DNA of 64,000 bases from Granulosicoccus sp045106195 (GTDB taxonomy: Bacteria > Pseudomonadota > Gammaproteobacteria > Granulosicoccales > Granulosicoccaceae), in contig JBGCEH010000058.1 of the NCBI GenBank assembly GCA_045106195.1, positions 48,676 through 112,675 on the forward strand, written 5' to 3'. Position 1 is the first letter of the stretch. Every line of letters begins with the position of its first letter. Positions 20,040-29,493 of the stretch are shown here, piece by piece. The position numbers and the translations under genes are program-made. The notes beneath the pieces were generated by a model that saw nothing but the letters and a program-made list of their open reading frames with translations, had not been told where the DNA came from and ran no database searches.

Positions 20040-21109
20040 GCCCAGTATCTCGCAACATGTGACAGTGGCGGGTAAGCAACGATGGAAGGATCAAGTCCTG
20101 CCAGTAGTCTCTGGACTCGAGACATATCCTTATCCAGATAGGCACATTCCGCCAAATATGGAAGCACCTTGTCTCCCGGCATGCCAAGTGCTTGTGCTCT
20201 TTCCAGTGCAACGTACGCGCGGCGCGTATCGCCTTGTGCCAACGAGATACGCCCCAGAACCAGATGCGCATTTCGGTTGCCCGGTAATTGAGCAACGGCT
20301 TTGATTGCTGCAGAGGCGGCCTTGGATAGAAGTTGCTTTCGCGCAACTACCTCTGCTCCTTCGAGAGTCACCAGCTCCCAGTAGTTGCTTGCTATCTGCA
20401 GCCATCTGTCCGAGGTGCTTCTATCTTCCGTTGTAGCAAGCTCCTTTTCAAGGCGCTGGATTTCTTTGTTCAGGGTAGTCACCTTTCTATCCAGTGTCTT
20501 GTACGCCGTTAATCGTACTTTTTCATCTCGATGCTGCATGGCCTGCTTGAGAGTATCGACAGCCAGGCTCGTTCTCACATTCGCCGAAGCAAGGACCTTA
20601 TGGTAGATATCATTGTCATCCGTTGAGTACAGAAGGTGCTCGGTAAAACCCCGGCTGTCGACCAGTTGGATCTGTCGATCCAACGGCGCCACATAAGGCA
20701 GCGTAGCCACGGGTGTGGCTTGCCAGAAGTCTGGAGTGTATGTGCGCATCTGCGATGCACGCAGCCCAAAAAACAATACCAGCGAGATACCCGCTAATCC
20801 AACACCAGGCATCGATACACTGACAAGTGCAACAAAAAACTGTAGTGAACGTTTTGTGGTGAGTTCACCAGTACTCAAACCGTATCCAGAACCGATCGCT
20901 TCCGTGTCAGTCTGCTCACCTGACAATACGCAGTTCGATCGATTAACTAGCAACTGAGCTAACAGAACGGCACCAATAATACAAAGAAAAAGATGCAGCA
21001 TGCCCCATAAAGCGACGGATTCGATGACCTGCAATCCTCTAACAAGCTCAACAACTAACAATGCGTCAAACAGGGACACAGCAACTAGACCAAAGGCTTT
21101 AGGCTGCAC
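20036..21109 (-). CDS. pelE: Pel biosynthesis inner-membrane TPR protein PelE
   Basis: About 357 residues from a GTG at 21107-21109. I prefer this start because AGGAG lies six bases upstream and the GTG overlaps the pelD stop by 11 bases; longer in-frame ATG starts (up to 21196) would overlap pelD by up to 98 bases. Two N-terminal membrane helices (residues ~5-25 and 28-50, plus one near 100-120) are followed by a coiled coil with TPR-like helices (LGRISLAQGDTRRAYVALERAQALG). PelE works with PelD and PelG at the inner membrane and recruits PelF. The TPR assignment is by eye. Confidence 0.85.
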   Translation of the reverse strand: MQPKAFGLVAVSLFDALLVVELVRGLQVIESVALWGMLHLFLCIIGAVLLAQLLVNRSNCVLSGEQTDTEAIGSGYGLSTGELTTKRSLQFFVALVSVSMPGVGLAGISLVLFFGLRASQMRTYTPDFWQATPVATLPYVAPLDRQIQLVDSRGFTEHLLYSTDDNDIYHKVLASANVRTSLAVDTLKQAMQHRDEKVRLTAYKTLDRKVTTLNKEIQRLEKELATTEDRSTSDRWLQIASNYWELVTLEGAEVVARKQLLSKAASAAIKAVAQLPGNRNAHLVLGRISLAQGDTRRAYVALERAQALGMPGDKVLPYLAECAYLDKDMSRVQRLLAGLDPSIVAYPPLSHVARYWA

Positions 21110-22511
21110 CCTGAGCTCCTGCTGCGTGTGTATTCGGTACCAGGGCTTCTCTGCTGGCATGCATAGTAAAGAATGACAAACAGGCATTAAGGTCATCTCT
21201 GTTTACAACAACCTTCATCTGGATATCCTGCATGACAAAATCGAGTGATATGCCAAAGCCTTTCCTTACACCTTCCTCAATTCTTGCCCTGAAACCATAG
21301 GCAGCCTGTTCGGACATAAGCGGCAGAATCAAGCCAATGGCATAGTGCTCTGAAGAGCTCTCAAGCACGACAGCCGAATCAAGACTTCTTATGCCCTCAC
21401 TAATGAATTGGGCAATTTCCCGTCCTTGCGGGCTGGACTCGAACTGCAAGGAAAACAGCACGGACTGCACGCTACTTTGCCGTGCAAAGCGCACAACGGT
21501 TTCCAGATCAGAAACAAATCTGACCTGGGGTGATTGATCGAGTCCTCGTGATCGGGTAAGAAGGTTGCCAAGGTAACTACCCAGCAACGCAAGTAGATTC
21601 AGGTTTTCCTGCTGGAAAGCCATGAAGTGCATATCCTTTATTGCCAGCACCGCGTACACCTGGCCATTGACATCCACGAGCGGCAATACAGCCAGCAAGC
21701 TGTGCGCCTGATGCCTGTCGGCGATCATGTCGCGCTTGATGCTGACCAGCTGCCGTTTGTCTACAGCCAGACGCAGCAGTGGGTCGAACATGGGAAGATC
21801 CGACATCTCACCATGGGTTGCGATCGCTTTGGAATGAATTCGGCCCTCTGTATCGACGTAATGCAGACTCGCAATCTGTACGGAGCAGAACTGCGCAAAC
21901 ACCGCCATCAATTCCTGGCCGGATCGTGACCCCTCAGGGCCGGTGCTCAACGAAGGACGCAACCGTTGAAGCGCTTCCCGCAAACTCAGCCGCTGTCCAG
22001 CCATATATTCTTCAAGCTGCCCATGGGACACCTTGAGCACATGATAATCAGAACTGAAAACATCCAGTCGATGACGAAGATAGGCATTTTCAGCTTCAGA
22101 CTTTGCACCACGCTTTTTCAGTGATGATGTGGCCTCACCGACGAACAGGCACACAACACACAGGCCAACACCCAACACCATGCTTTCGGAAGCTGATGAC
22201 GTCGAAGCAAACAGCGGCAGGTTGACAAACGTGGCCGTAAGCAGCCCACAACTGATACCCCAGACACTACCGTAACGAGCAGCAAACACCAATGGCGCTG
22301 CAATAACCCAAGGGAATCCGGATGACAGACCGGTAGGATCCGATTTAAAGAAAATCAGCCCTGCAACCGGAATCAGCAAGGCGAAAATAACCAGTTCGGT
22401 CAGGCGAACCTTCATCCAGCCACCGCGCTCGTCTTCATTAATACTGCGATGAGACGCGTTGCCGGAGGTGCTGCTCAGCCAACGGCTGACATGATAGGAC
22501 AGTTTATTCAT
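21099..22511 (-). CDS. pelD: c-di-GMP receptor PelD
   Basis: 470 residues. Four membrane helices (~36-125) lead to a short coiled coil, a GAF domain (~190-320) and a degenerate GGDEF domain (~325-460) with no GG[DE]EF active site. The c-di-GMP-binding RxxD motif is kept as IRSLD (Arg375-Asp378), and Arg410 sits where the second contact arginine would be expected. In P. aeruginosa, binding of c-di-GMP to this site switches on Pel synthesis. It starts six bases after the pelC stop, and its end is overlapped by the pelE start. The receptor function is inferred from the preserved residues. Confidence 0.93.
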   Translation of the reverse strand: MNKLSYHVSRWLSSTSGNASHRSINEDERGGWMKVRLTELVIFALLIPVAGLIFFKSDPTGLSSGFPWVIAAPLVFAARYGSVWGISCGLLTATFVNLPLFASTSSASESMVLGVGLCVVCLFVGEATSSLKKRGAKSEAENAYLRHRLDVFSSDYHVLKVSHGQLEEYMAGQRLSLREALQRLRPSLSTGPEGSRSGQELMAVFAQFCSVQIASLHYVDTEGRIHSKAIATHGEMSDLPMFDPLLRLAVDKRQLVSIKRDMIADRHQAHSLLAVLPLVDVNGQVYAVLAIKDMHFMAFQQENLNLLALLGSYLGNLLTRSRGLDQSPQVRFVSDLETVVRFARQSSVQSVLFSLQFESSPQGREIAQFISEGIRSLDSAVVLESSSEHYAIGLILPLMSEQAAYGFRARIEEGVRKGFGISLDFVMQDIQMKVVVNRDDLNACLSFFTMHASREALVPNTHAAGAQGAA

Positions 22512-22517
22512 TGGGGA

Positions 22518-23099
22518 CTATTTATCACCCTTCATTACTGCGACTGTCCGATCGGAATTTGAAAACCTCACCTGTTTGAACAATTCCCCCACTACGCGAT
22601 CTGCAGTGGATGACAGATTGGCCTGACCCCAACCGGATCTTGCCGCATTGGCCTGCCAGAGCACATCACCTGTCGTCAATTCGATTAACGATATTGTTAT
22701 GCCCACCACAGGTTCTCTGTCAGCACCGCTTTTGTATTGCCACTCATGGACTGTACCGGTGAAGGCGTAATGGGCGCCCTGCACACTCGCCCATCGAGTT
22801 GCCTCATCCACACGTTTGCGTGAATTGAGCAAGGCCTTCAACGTATCTTGCTGTCCGGGCACATAGACAAGTACATCGTCAACCCCTGTCCGCCTGAGTC
22901 GCGTCTCAACAAGGCGTTGAAGACGCATATCGGCTTGCGGAGTTACCGACAGATTTTCGAACGGTAGAAGTGCAATGGGACGGCTGCCATCAACACTGAT
23001 TGCCGGCGTAGAGCTCAGCGTACTGCAAGCGCCGAGTGATGCGGCAAGAACGGAGAACACAAACCAGCAGCGCAACGCGCGTCTCAACATCTGCATCAT
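22518..23099 (-). CDS. pelC: Pel outer-membrane lipoprotein PelC
   Basis: About 193 residues from the ATG at 23097-23099 (an adjacent ATG at 23094-23096 is equally possible), chosen because GGGGAG lies just upstream and the resulting protein begins with a clean lipoprotein signal ending in LAASLGAC. A longer reading to 23165 would place 22 polar residues ahead of the signal. The mature part has PIALLPFENLS and GTVHEWQYKSGADREP, typical of PelC, which forms a ring at the outer membrane that funnels Pel to PelB. It is the first gene of this operon, whereas in P. aeruginosa it is third. Confidence 0.88.
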   Translation of the reverse strand: MMQMLRRALRCWFVFSVLAASLGACSTLSSTPAISVDGSRPIALLPFENLSVTPQADMRLQRLVETRLRRTGVDDVLVYVPGQQDTLKALLNSRKRVDEATRWASVQGAHYAFTGTVHEWQYKSGADREPVVGITISLIELTTGDVLWQANAARSGWGQANLSSTADRVVGELFKQVRFSNSDRTVAVMKGDK

Positions 23100-23298
23100 G
23101 CCTCTCCCCAGTTGTGCATCCGATGCACTCTTGTTGTCTGGATCTTTGATCAATTTACCCATCAACCCATCGAACCCCGCAAGAACGTTCCAGTCCTATA
23201 TGGCGTCCGTTTATAGCAGTGCTTGAGACTATTCCATGCCAGAGGATTCTGACTGAAGTACCGAGAGGCGGAGTTAACACGCAGACCTCCTCGTGAGA

Positions 23299-23310
23299 TG
23301 ATGTACATCA
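23299..23310. promoter_or_regulatory. 12-bp perfect palindrome TGATGTACATCA, FNR/Anr-like
   Basis: TGATGTACATCA lies between the divergent pelC and the HDAC-like gene. With flanks it reads ATGAT-GTAC-ATCAC, matching the FNR/Anr consensus TTGAT-N4-ATCAA at 8 of 10 defined bases. It could control either gene. A chance palindrome cannot be excluded. Confidence 0.3.
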
Positions 23311-23333
23311 CACTTATCAACAGTGATCTTTCC

Positions 23334-24362
23334 ATGAAAACCTTTGCCAGTGCCGCTCATCAATTGCATTTCCCGGATGGTGAACTTTCAGGTGGCGAAC
23401 TCGTTCGACCCTTTGAATGTCCGGAACGTTGGCAGCACATCGTAGACGCGCTTGATGATCAGGGCTTCAGTGCTCCAGTGGAACCTGAAGCAGTCCCCCT
23501 ACCGTTGTTGTCAGACGTACACGATAAGAGCTTTCTCACGTTTCTGGAAAACGCATGGCAATGGTGGTGTGATGCTGGTTACACAGCACCCGCTCTGGCA
23601 AGTGTCGTACCGGCGAGGCGCATGCAGCAACGTGAACCGGCTCACATAGACGGCAAGCTCGGTTATTTCGCCATGGCCATTGAAACCGCGATAACCCAAG
23701 GCACATGGCAGGCCGCGTTGAGCAGTGCATCTTGTGCCTATAGCGCAGCTTCACATGTTCAAGCCGGGCATTCTTCATCGTTCTCCCTTTGTCGCCCCCC
23801 AGGGCACCACGCAGCGTTTGACCTGTATGGCGGATATTGCTTCCTGAACAACGCCGCAATAGCTGCACAATATTTGCTGAATGAAGGGGCGTCTCGCATA
23901 GCGATTCTCGATGTTGACTTTCATCACGGCAACGGAACGCAGGACATTTTCTATCAGCGGGACGATGTTTTATTCCTGTCGTTACACGGTGATCCGGTCG
24001 ATGCATTTCCGCACTTCCTAGGCTACGAAGACGAACGCGGTACCGGGCCCGGCGAGGGATTTACTATCAACTATGCATTGCCAGAGGGTTGTACATACGA
24101 GAAGTGGTCAGCAGCGCTGCTCGATAGCATGAAGCAGATCGACAGCTACTCACCGGATGTTCTGGTGGTGTCCCTCGGTGTTGATACCTTTGAGAACGAT
24201 CCCATCAGTTTCTTTAAATTGAAATCCCATGATTTCCTGCACTACGGCGCACTGCTTTCAACATTGAAACTACCTACCGTATTCGTAATGGAAGGCGGCT
24301 ACGCGGTGGCCGATATAGGCACCAATGCCGTTAACGTTCTGAGAGGATTTGAAAACGGATAA
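23334..24362 (+). CDS. Acetylpolyamine amidohydrolase / histone-deacetylase-like hydrolase
   Basis: A 342-residue zinc hydrolase of the arginase/deacetylase fold. I start at the ATG 23334 (MKTFASAAHQLHFPDGEL), because family members begin with this strand; an ATG at 23298 would add 12 residues. Catalytic motifs are clear: RPPGHHA (paired histidines), GGYCFLNNAA, zinc-binding DVDFHHGNGTQ, and the second metal Asp in SLGVDTFENDP; EGGY closes the site. The family removes acetyl groups from acetylpolyamines or other small amides in the cytoplasm. It converges on the FAD oxidoreductase, with five bases between the stops. The substrate cannot be fixed from sequence. Confidence 0.88.
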   Translation: MKTFASAAHQLHFPDGELSGGELVRPFECPERWQHIVDALDDQGFSAPVEPEAVPLPLLSDVHDKSFLTFLENAWQWWCDAGYTAPALASVVPARRMQQREPAHIDGKLGYFAMAIETAITQGTWQAALSSASCAYSAASHVQAGHSSSFSLCRPPGHHAAFDLYGGYCFLNNAAIAAQYLLNEGASRIAILDVDFHHGNGTQDIFYQRDDVLFLSLHGDPVDAFPHFLGYEDERGTGPGEGFTINYALPEGCTYEKWSAALLDSMKQIDSYSPDVLVVSLGVDTFENDPISFFKLKSHDFLHYGALLSTLKLPTVFVMEGGYAVADIGTNAVNVLRGFENG

Positions 24363-24367
24363 TCGTG

Positions 24368-25585
24368 TTAGATAACAGCCTTCTCCACAAACGGATGTCC
24401 GCGTTCGATACGTTCGTAGCCCAATGGTGAAAGATCCAGTGAACGAAACGCATTGTAGGTAATGAGCTCACTCATTCCACGGCCCATGGCCGGGGACTGT
24501 TGAAATCCATGCCCGGAGAAACCATTCACAAACAAGAAATTGCTTACCGTTGTGTGTGGACCGATGATCGCATTCTGATCCAGCGTATTAAATGCATAGT
24601 GGCCCGCCCAGGAATTCTTCAGTTTAATGGCTTCAAACTGGGGGATACGGTTTGCAATGATTGGCCAGACCTTTTCTTCCCAGAGGCTGTAATCCTGTTC
24701 AAAATCATCAGGATCGACTGCCGGGTCTGACTCTGGCGGGCAGCCTGCCAAATAGAACTGACCATCTGTGCGCATGTGTACGCCTGAGGGATCAATCGTT
24801 AAAGGCAAGTCCCTGTCAAGTGGCTGTTCGGCGTCGAAGATAAACGTATAGCGTTTTCTTGGCTCTACCGGAATCTCGATACCTGCCATTCTTGCAGTCA
24901 GAGAAGCTCGCGGCCCGGAGGCATTCACCACTTTGCCGCAGCTTATCTTGTCGCCAGTGCTTAAGCTCACGCTATCAATCTGCGTACCAGCAGCGTTTTT
25001 CTGCATGGATATCACCTCGTTGGTAACGTACTCGACACCTTTTTCACGCGCAGATCGTTTCCACCAGTCAAATAGAGTATTTCCGTCGAAATAGCCTTCA
25101 TCTATAACGTTGTGATTGGCACCGACAATGTCACTCAGATGATAAAAAGGGTAATCAAGCTGGATCTCTTCACGCGTCATATAACGCGTACCTGCACCCA
25201 AAGCTTGCTGTATTTGCTGATTTTCCCTGAGCGTTGAGGCGAACTCTTCACTTTCCGCCAGGTACATATACCCATAGCTTTGCAGTACAACATCCGGCAC
25301 GCGTGCATCACCACCCATATACTGGCGAAAGTTCTTCACAAATTCGGCAGCAAACTGCGATATCTTGATATTGACTTCGTTTGAGAACTGTTGCCGCATA
25401 CAACTATTGGTATGAGCGGTCGATGAATGTTGATAGCTTGGATCACGCTCCACAACCAGTACACTGCCATCAAAATCAGGGTTGTCCGACAGGAACCACG
25501 CTACCGATGACCCAACCATAGCGCCACCGACGATCACGACATCGTAGTGTCTGGATTGTGGTGCTGAAAACTGAATTGCATCCAT
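24368..25585 (-). CDS. FAD-dependent oxidoreductase (DAO / glycine oxidase-like)
   Basis: 405 residues. The N-terminal Rossmann motif for FAD is VVIVGGAMVGSSVAWFL (about residues 15-31), with the ribose-binding acid in VLVVERD. A C-terminal motif FLFVNGFSGHGFQQSPAMG is typical of the DAO superfamily (sarcosine, glycine and D-amino acid oxidases). These enzymes oxidise a secondary or primary amine, passing electrons to O2 or a quinone. It lies 91 bp downstream of znuB on the same strand, so could be read through from the zinc operon, but also has room for its own promoter. The substrate is unknown; an N-methylated amino acid is one guess. Confidence 0.83.
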   Translation of the reverse strand: MDAIQFSAPQSRHYDVVIVGGAMVGSSVAWFLSDNPDFDGSVLVVERDPSYQHSSTAHTNSCMRQQFSNEVNIKISQFAAEFVKNFRQYMGGDARVPDVVLQSYGYMYLAESEEFASTLRENQQIQQALGAGTRYMTREEIQLDYPFYHLSDIVGANHNVIDEGYFDGNTLFDWWKRSAREKGVEYVTNEVISMQKNAAGTQIDSVSLSTGDKISCGKVVNASGPRASLTARMAGIEIPVEPRKRYTFIFDAEQPLDRDLPLTIDPSGVHMRTDGQFYLAGCPPESDPAVDPDDFEQDYSLWEEKVWPIIANRIPQFEAIKLKNSWAGHYAFNTLDQNAIIGPHTTVSNFLFVNGFSGHGFQQSPAMGRGMSELITYNAFRSLDLSPLGYERIERGHPFVEKAVI

Positions 25586-25676
25586 GATATTGACCCTGAG
25601 ATATAATGGTCTGTCGAAGTGTACTCCAGGATTTCAGGTGATGCATACCAAGGCGTGCCGAACCGCAGTTGTGCCT

Positions 25677-26485
25677 CTAGCGAAGTGCGTGTCGCCCCTT
25701 CAATCCCATGGTGATATTAGTTATTACAAAGAGCAACGCGGCCACACATACAATCGTCGGGCCGGTCGGCGTATCAAACTGATAAGACAAGGCCAGGCCT
25801 GCAAATGTTGCAATCAGCCCCAGTAACAATGCGATAACGGCCATCCGCTCTGGCGTACGGCTCAGCGGACGTGCTGATGCTGCAGGGATGATCAACATGG
25901 CGGTGATCAGGAGCACACCAACCACCTTGATGGCTACTGCAACTACCAGTGCCAGAGACACAGTCAACACCAACTGCTCGCGCTTGGGGTTGAGGCCACT
26001 GGCAACCGCCAGCTCACTACTCAGGGTCACCATGAGCAGGGGCGACCATCGCCACGCTAGCAGCAGCGAAACTGCAAACGCTCCAAGCCACATCGACGCA
26101 AGATCAATATCACTTACCGCCAGAATGTCACCGAACAGATAGGCATTCAGGTCTATACGATTATTGGCAATAAACGACACCGCAACCAAGCCGAATGCGA
26201 GTGACGAGTGGGCAAGCACACCAAGCAAGGTGTCCATTGCGTATCCGCGCCAGCTGAGACTTGAAACAATGTAAGCCATGGCAACGGCGACCAGTAAGGT
26301 ACCAACAAAGACCGATTGCGAAAATGCCAACGATAAAGCGACCCCCAGAATTGCAGCATGTGCGGTGGCATCCCCAAAATAGGCCATACGCCGCCAAACG
26401 ACGAGGCAGCCCATAGGCGCTGCGGCAATCGCCACCGCAGCACCTGCGAGCGCTGCACGTATGAAGAAATTATCAAGCAATGTCA

Positions 26486-26489
<4 letters not shown>
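25677..26489 (-). CDS. znuB: Zinc ABC transporter permease ZnuB
   Basis: A 270-residue inner-membrane permease of the ABC-3 metal family with about eight hydrophobic helices. It carries the usual early GCLVVWRRMAYFGDATAHAA segment of ZnuB/MntB proteins and the ATPase-docking stretch around SGLNPKREQ. It overlaps the znuC stop by four bases. Placement in a zur-znuC-znuB unit, with znuA divergent, makes zinc the likely substrate rather than manganese. Confidence 0.93.
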
Positions 26490-27273
<784 letters not shown>

Positions 27274-27295
<22 letters not shown>

Positions 27296-27762
27296 TGGCC
27301 TTCAGCCTCCATAATTGTGTTCGAAATCTGAAATCCACTTTTACGTGCCGTCTGCGCAAGCTTTCCGGTCGATGCAAGCACAGGAGCCTCAGCGACAGCA
27401 CCGCAATCGTTACAGATCAAAAACGCAGGGTCATGATCAAAGCCAGGATGAGAACATGCAATGTAGGCATTGAGTTTCTCAACGCGGTGAACAAAACCAT
27501 GATCGAGTAAAAATGCCAGTGCGCGATAAGCAATGGGCGGCTTTGAGCCCAGACCCTCATCATTCAAGCGCTCAAGCACCTCGTAGGCCCCCATAGCGCT
27601 ATGATTTTCCAGCAGTATGCCAAGCGTACGACGACGAACCTTTGTAAACCTCAATTTGTTCTCATTGCAGTAGCGGTCCGCCTCGCCAAGCGCATCAGTG
27701 ACGCACTGTCGATGATTATGTTGTGCAAAGCCTACTAGATCGTGCGAGTTTGAACCGACCAT
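27274..27762 (-). CDS. zur: Zinc uptake regulator Zur (Fur family)
   Basis: 162 residues. A winged helix (LRFTKVRRRTLGILLENHSAMGAYEVL, with the recognition region PPIAYRALAFLLDHGFVHRVE) is followed by the dimerisation domain with structural zinc cysteines CNDCG and a C-terminal CPQC. The sensor-type residues H-x-x-F-D-H-D-P-A-F-L-I-C are present. With Zn(II) bound, Zur represses zinc uptake genes. It is the first gene of zur-znuC-znuB and is divergent from znuA over 78 bp containing a Zur-box-like palindrome, so it probably represses itself and the whole transporter. Confidence 0.93.
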
Positions 27763-27800
27763 CCGATACCTCAGGTAAACACCCTGACAATTCGTCTATT

Positions 27801-27813
27801 GGTATAATATAAC
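27801..27813. promoter_or_regulatory. Zur-box-like operator between zur and znuA
   Basis: GGTATAATATAAC differs at one position from the core GTTATAATATAAC of the gammaproteobacterial Zur consensus (GNNATGTTATAATATAACATNNC). It lies 28 bp before znuA and 39 bp before zur, well placed to repress both. Confidence 0.75.
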
Positions 27814-27840
27814 ACTTCGCTCAAATAACACGTCACCTCA

Positions 27841-28833
27841 ATGAAGCTTTTGAAATCAAACGCGAGTTCGCACCTGGACCAGCCAGTGCTACGCGCCTGG
27901 TTTATCTGCCTTCTGTTCGCTGGCAGCTGGAGCAACGCTTCAAATGCTGACAACCGGCCTGCCATCGTAGCCGATCTTCCCGTTACACACTCTCTGGTCA
28001 GCATGGTGACAGGCGACATCGAACGCCCTGTGTTGCTAATCAAAGGGGCGGCCTCACCCCACGACTATTCACTGCGTCCCTCTGAAGCACAGCGCCTTGC
28101 ATCAGCTGATTTGGTTTTCTGGACAAGCCGGGAGCTGACTCCATGGCTGTCCCGTACATTGGACAACAATCGACAACCTGTTCAAGCCATTGAGCTCATG
28201 GCGGCCCCGCAAACTATTCGGCTCGGCTACCGCGAAGGCAGCCGATTCGACCACGGTCATGATCACGGATCACCTGACCATGACTCGGACCATAAACATG
28301 AAGACGGGCACGCCGCCCTCGTGGATCCGCATGGCTGGCTGGACCCTGTTAACGCGATTTACTGGCTTGGTGTGATCGCTGACGCACTGAGTGAACTTGA
28401 TCCATCCAACGAATCGAAATACCAGCAGAATGCCAACACAGCCAAACGCAAACTGGAACAGCTAATCGAAAAGGTCAGCTTGCAGCTCAAGCCCGTCTCG
28501 GGCTCTCCGTTTGTCGTCTTCCATGACAGCTATCACTACTTTGAGCAACGGTTTGATATCCATGCTCAAGCTGCCATTGCATTGGGTGATGCGGAGTTAC
28601 CCGGCATACGTCGTATGAACACGCTCAAACAACGACTGCGTCAATCCAAGGGAGTCTGCGTATTCACAGAACCACAATTTAGCGACAAAATTGTCAATTC
28701 GCTAACCCGGGGAATGCAGGTCTCTATGGGCTCATTGGACCCGCTGGGTGCCACTCTGCAGCCCGGGCCGGCGCTCTATATCGGCGTTATTCAGAATATT
28801 GCTGATGAGCTCAGCAATTGTCTTGCTGCCTGA
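27841..28833 (+). CDS. znuA: Zinc ABC transporter substrate-binding protein ZnuA
   Basis: 330 residues with an N-terminal signal region (about 1-36, hydrophobic WFICLLFAGSW). The zinc-site histidines lie in GAASPHDYSLRPS, DPHGWLDP and VFHDSYHYFEQRF, and the acid in the C-terminal lobe SLDPLG. Between the first two sits the His/Asp/Glu-rich loop (FDHGHDHGSPDHDSDHKHED, about 137-156), which distinguishes ZnuA from manganese-binding relatives. It captures zinc in the periplasm for ZnuBC. It is transcribed alone, divergent from zur-znuCB, under the shared Zur-box candidate. Confidence 0.95.
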   Translation: MKLLKSNASSHLDQPVLRAWFICLLFAGSWSNASNADNRPAIVADLPVTHSLVSMVTGDIERPVLLIKGAASPHDYSLRPSEAQRLASADLVFWTSRELTPWLSRTLDNNRQPVQAIELMAAPQTIRLGYREGSRFDHGHDHGSPDHDSDHKHEDGHAALVDPHGWLDPVNAIYWLGVIADALSELDPSNESKYQQNANTAKRKLEQLIEKVSLQLKPVSGSPFVVFHDSYHYFEQRFDIHAQAAIALGDAELPGIRRMNTLKQRLRQSKGVCVFTEPQFSDKIVNSLTRGMQVSMGSLDPLGATLQPGPALYIGVIQNIADELSNCLAA

Positions 28834-28959
28834 CGCAAAATCCCATGTAAAAACAACGTCGGATTATTGTAAGCTGGCATCAACATCACCCAGTTGGACG
28901 TACCGCCAAGGCAGTGCGTTTTCTTACTGATTGTCAAATTACAACAAGCGCGGTTACCC

Positions 28960-29412
28960 ATGCTTTGCCCAGTGCCAGCCAACAGCCGATCGAAGACGCC
29001 TGTTTTAATTGTAGTGACAGCGGTCGCTTGCTTCCTTGCATCGATGGTTATCCCCGCATTCGGGCAGACTCCAGTCAATGCCGGACCCGACATAAGAGAC
29101 CGTCTGCCAGAGATCGTTGACGTCAGGTTGTTCAAGCAGGCCCGTTACGCAGGCTCTGCCATCCTGATTCACCTTCCCACTAACAAAGCCCGAGCCCTGA
29201 TCATGCCGGAGCCGGTCACCCTCAAGGGCGAGCAGGCACAGATGCCTGGTCTGGAATTAGCCTACGCGGGCGACGTGATCGGGTTCTTTGCTACACGCAA
29301 CTTTACTCGCCGGCCGGTATCGTTCATCGGCGCGGACAGCGGGATTGAATACCGTCTGCAAATCCGTGCAAGCCAGGACGGTATCACAGAACCGCTGAAA
29401 ATAGTTCGATAG
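28960..29412 (+). CDS. Exported protein of unknown function
   Basis: About 150 residues from the ATG at 28960; an in-frame ATG at 28894 would add 22. A hydrophobic signal (VLIVVTAVACFLASMVIPAFG) with a likely cleavage after it leads to a ~110-residue all-beta-looking domain (SAILIHLPTNKARALIMPEP, then GLELAYAGDVIGFFATRNF). The pattern of a paired strand, a PEPV turn and a final SGIEYRLQI strand faintly recalls TraK-like proteins of conjugative elements (TIGR03749), but no other conjugation gene is nearby. I would not assign a function. Confidence 0.6.
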   Translation: MLCPVPANSRSKTPVLIVVTAVACFLASMVIPAFGQTPVNAGPDIRDRLPEIVDVRLFKQARYAGSAILIHLPTNKARALIMPEPVTLKGEQAQMPGLELAYAGDVIGFFATRNFTRRPVSFIGADSGIEYRLQIRASQDGITEPLKIVR

Positions 29413-29493
29413 ATGTCAGACGACAATCGAACATGGGCTCACAGGCCTGTAAAAAACAAAACCAGCGTGATGAGGGCTAAGGGTAGCGCCTGA

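Noticed and set aside
25584..25826. 80-codon plus-strand frame overlapping the end of znuB
   Set aside because: Lies mostly antisense to znuB; shadow frame.
29449..29458. ACAGGCCTGT palindrome followed by AAAAAA after the 29412 stop
   Set aside because: The run after the stem is A on the plus strand and the T run precedes the stem on the minus strand, so it is not an intrinsic terminator for either neighbour.
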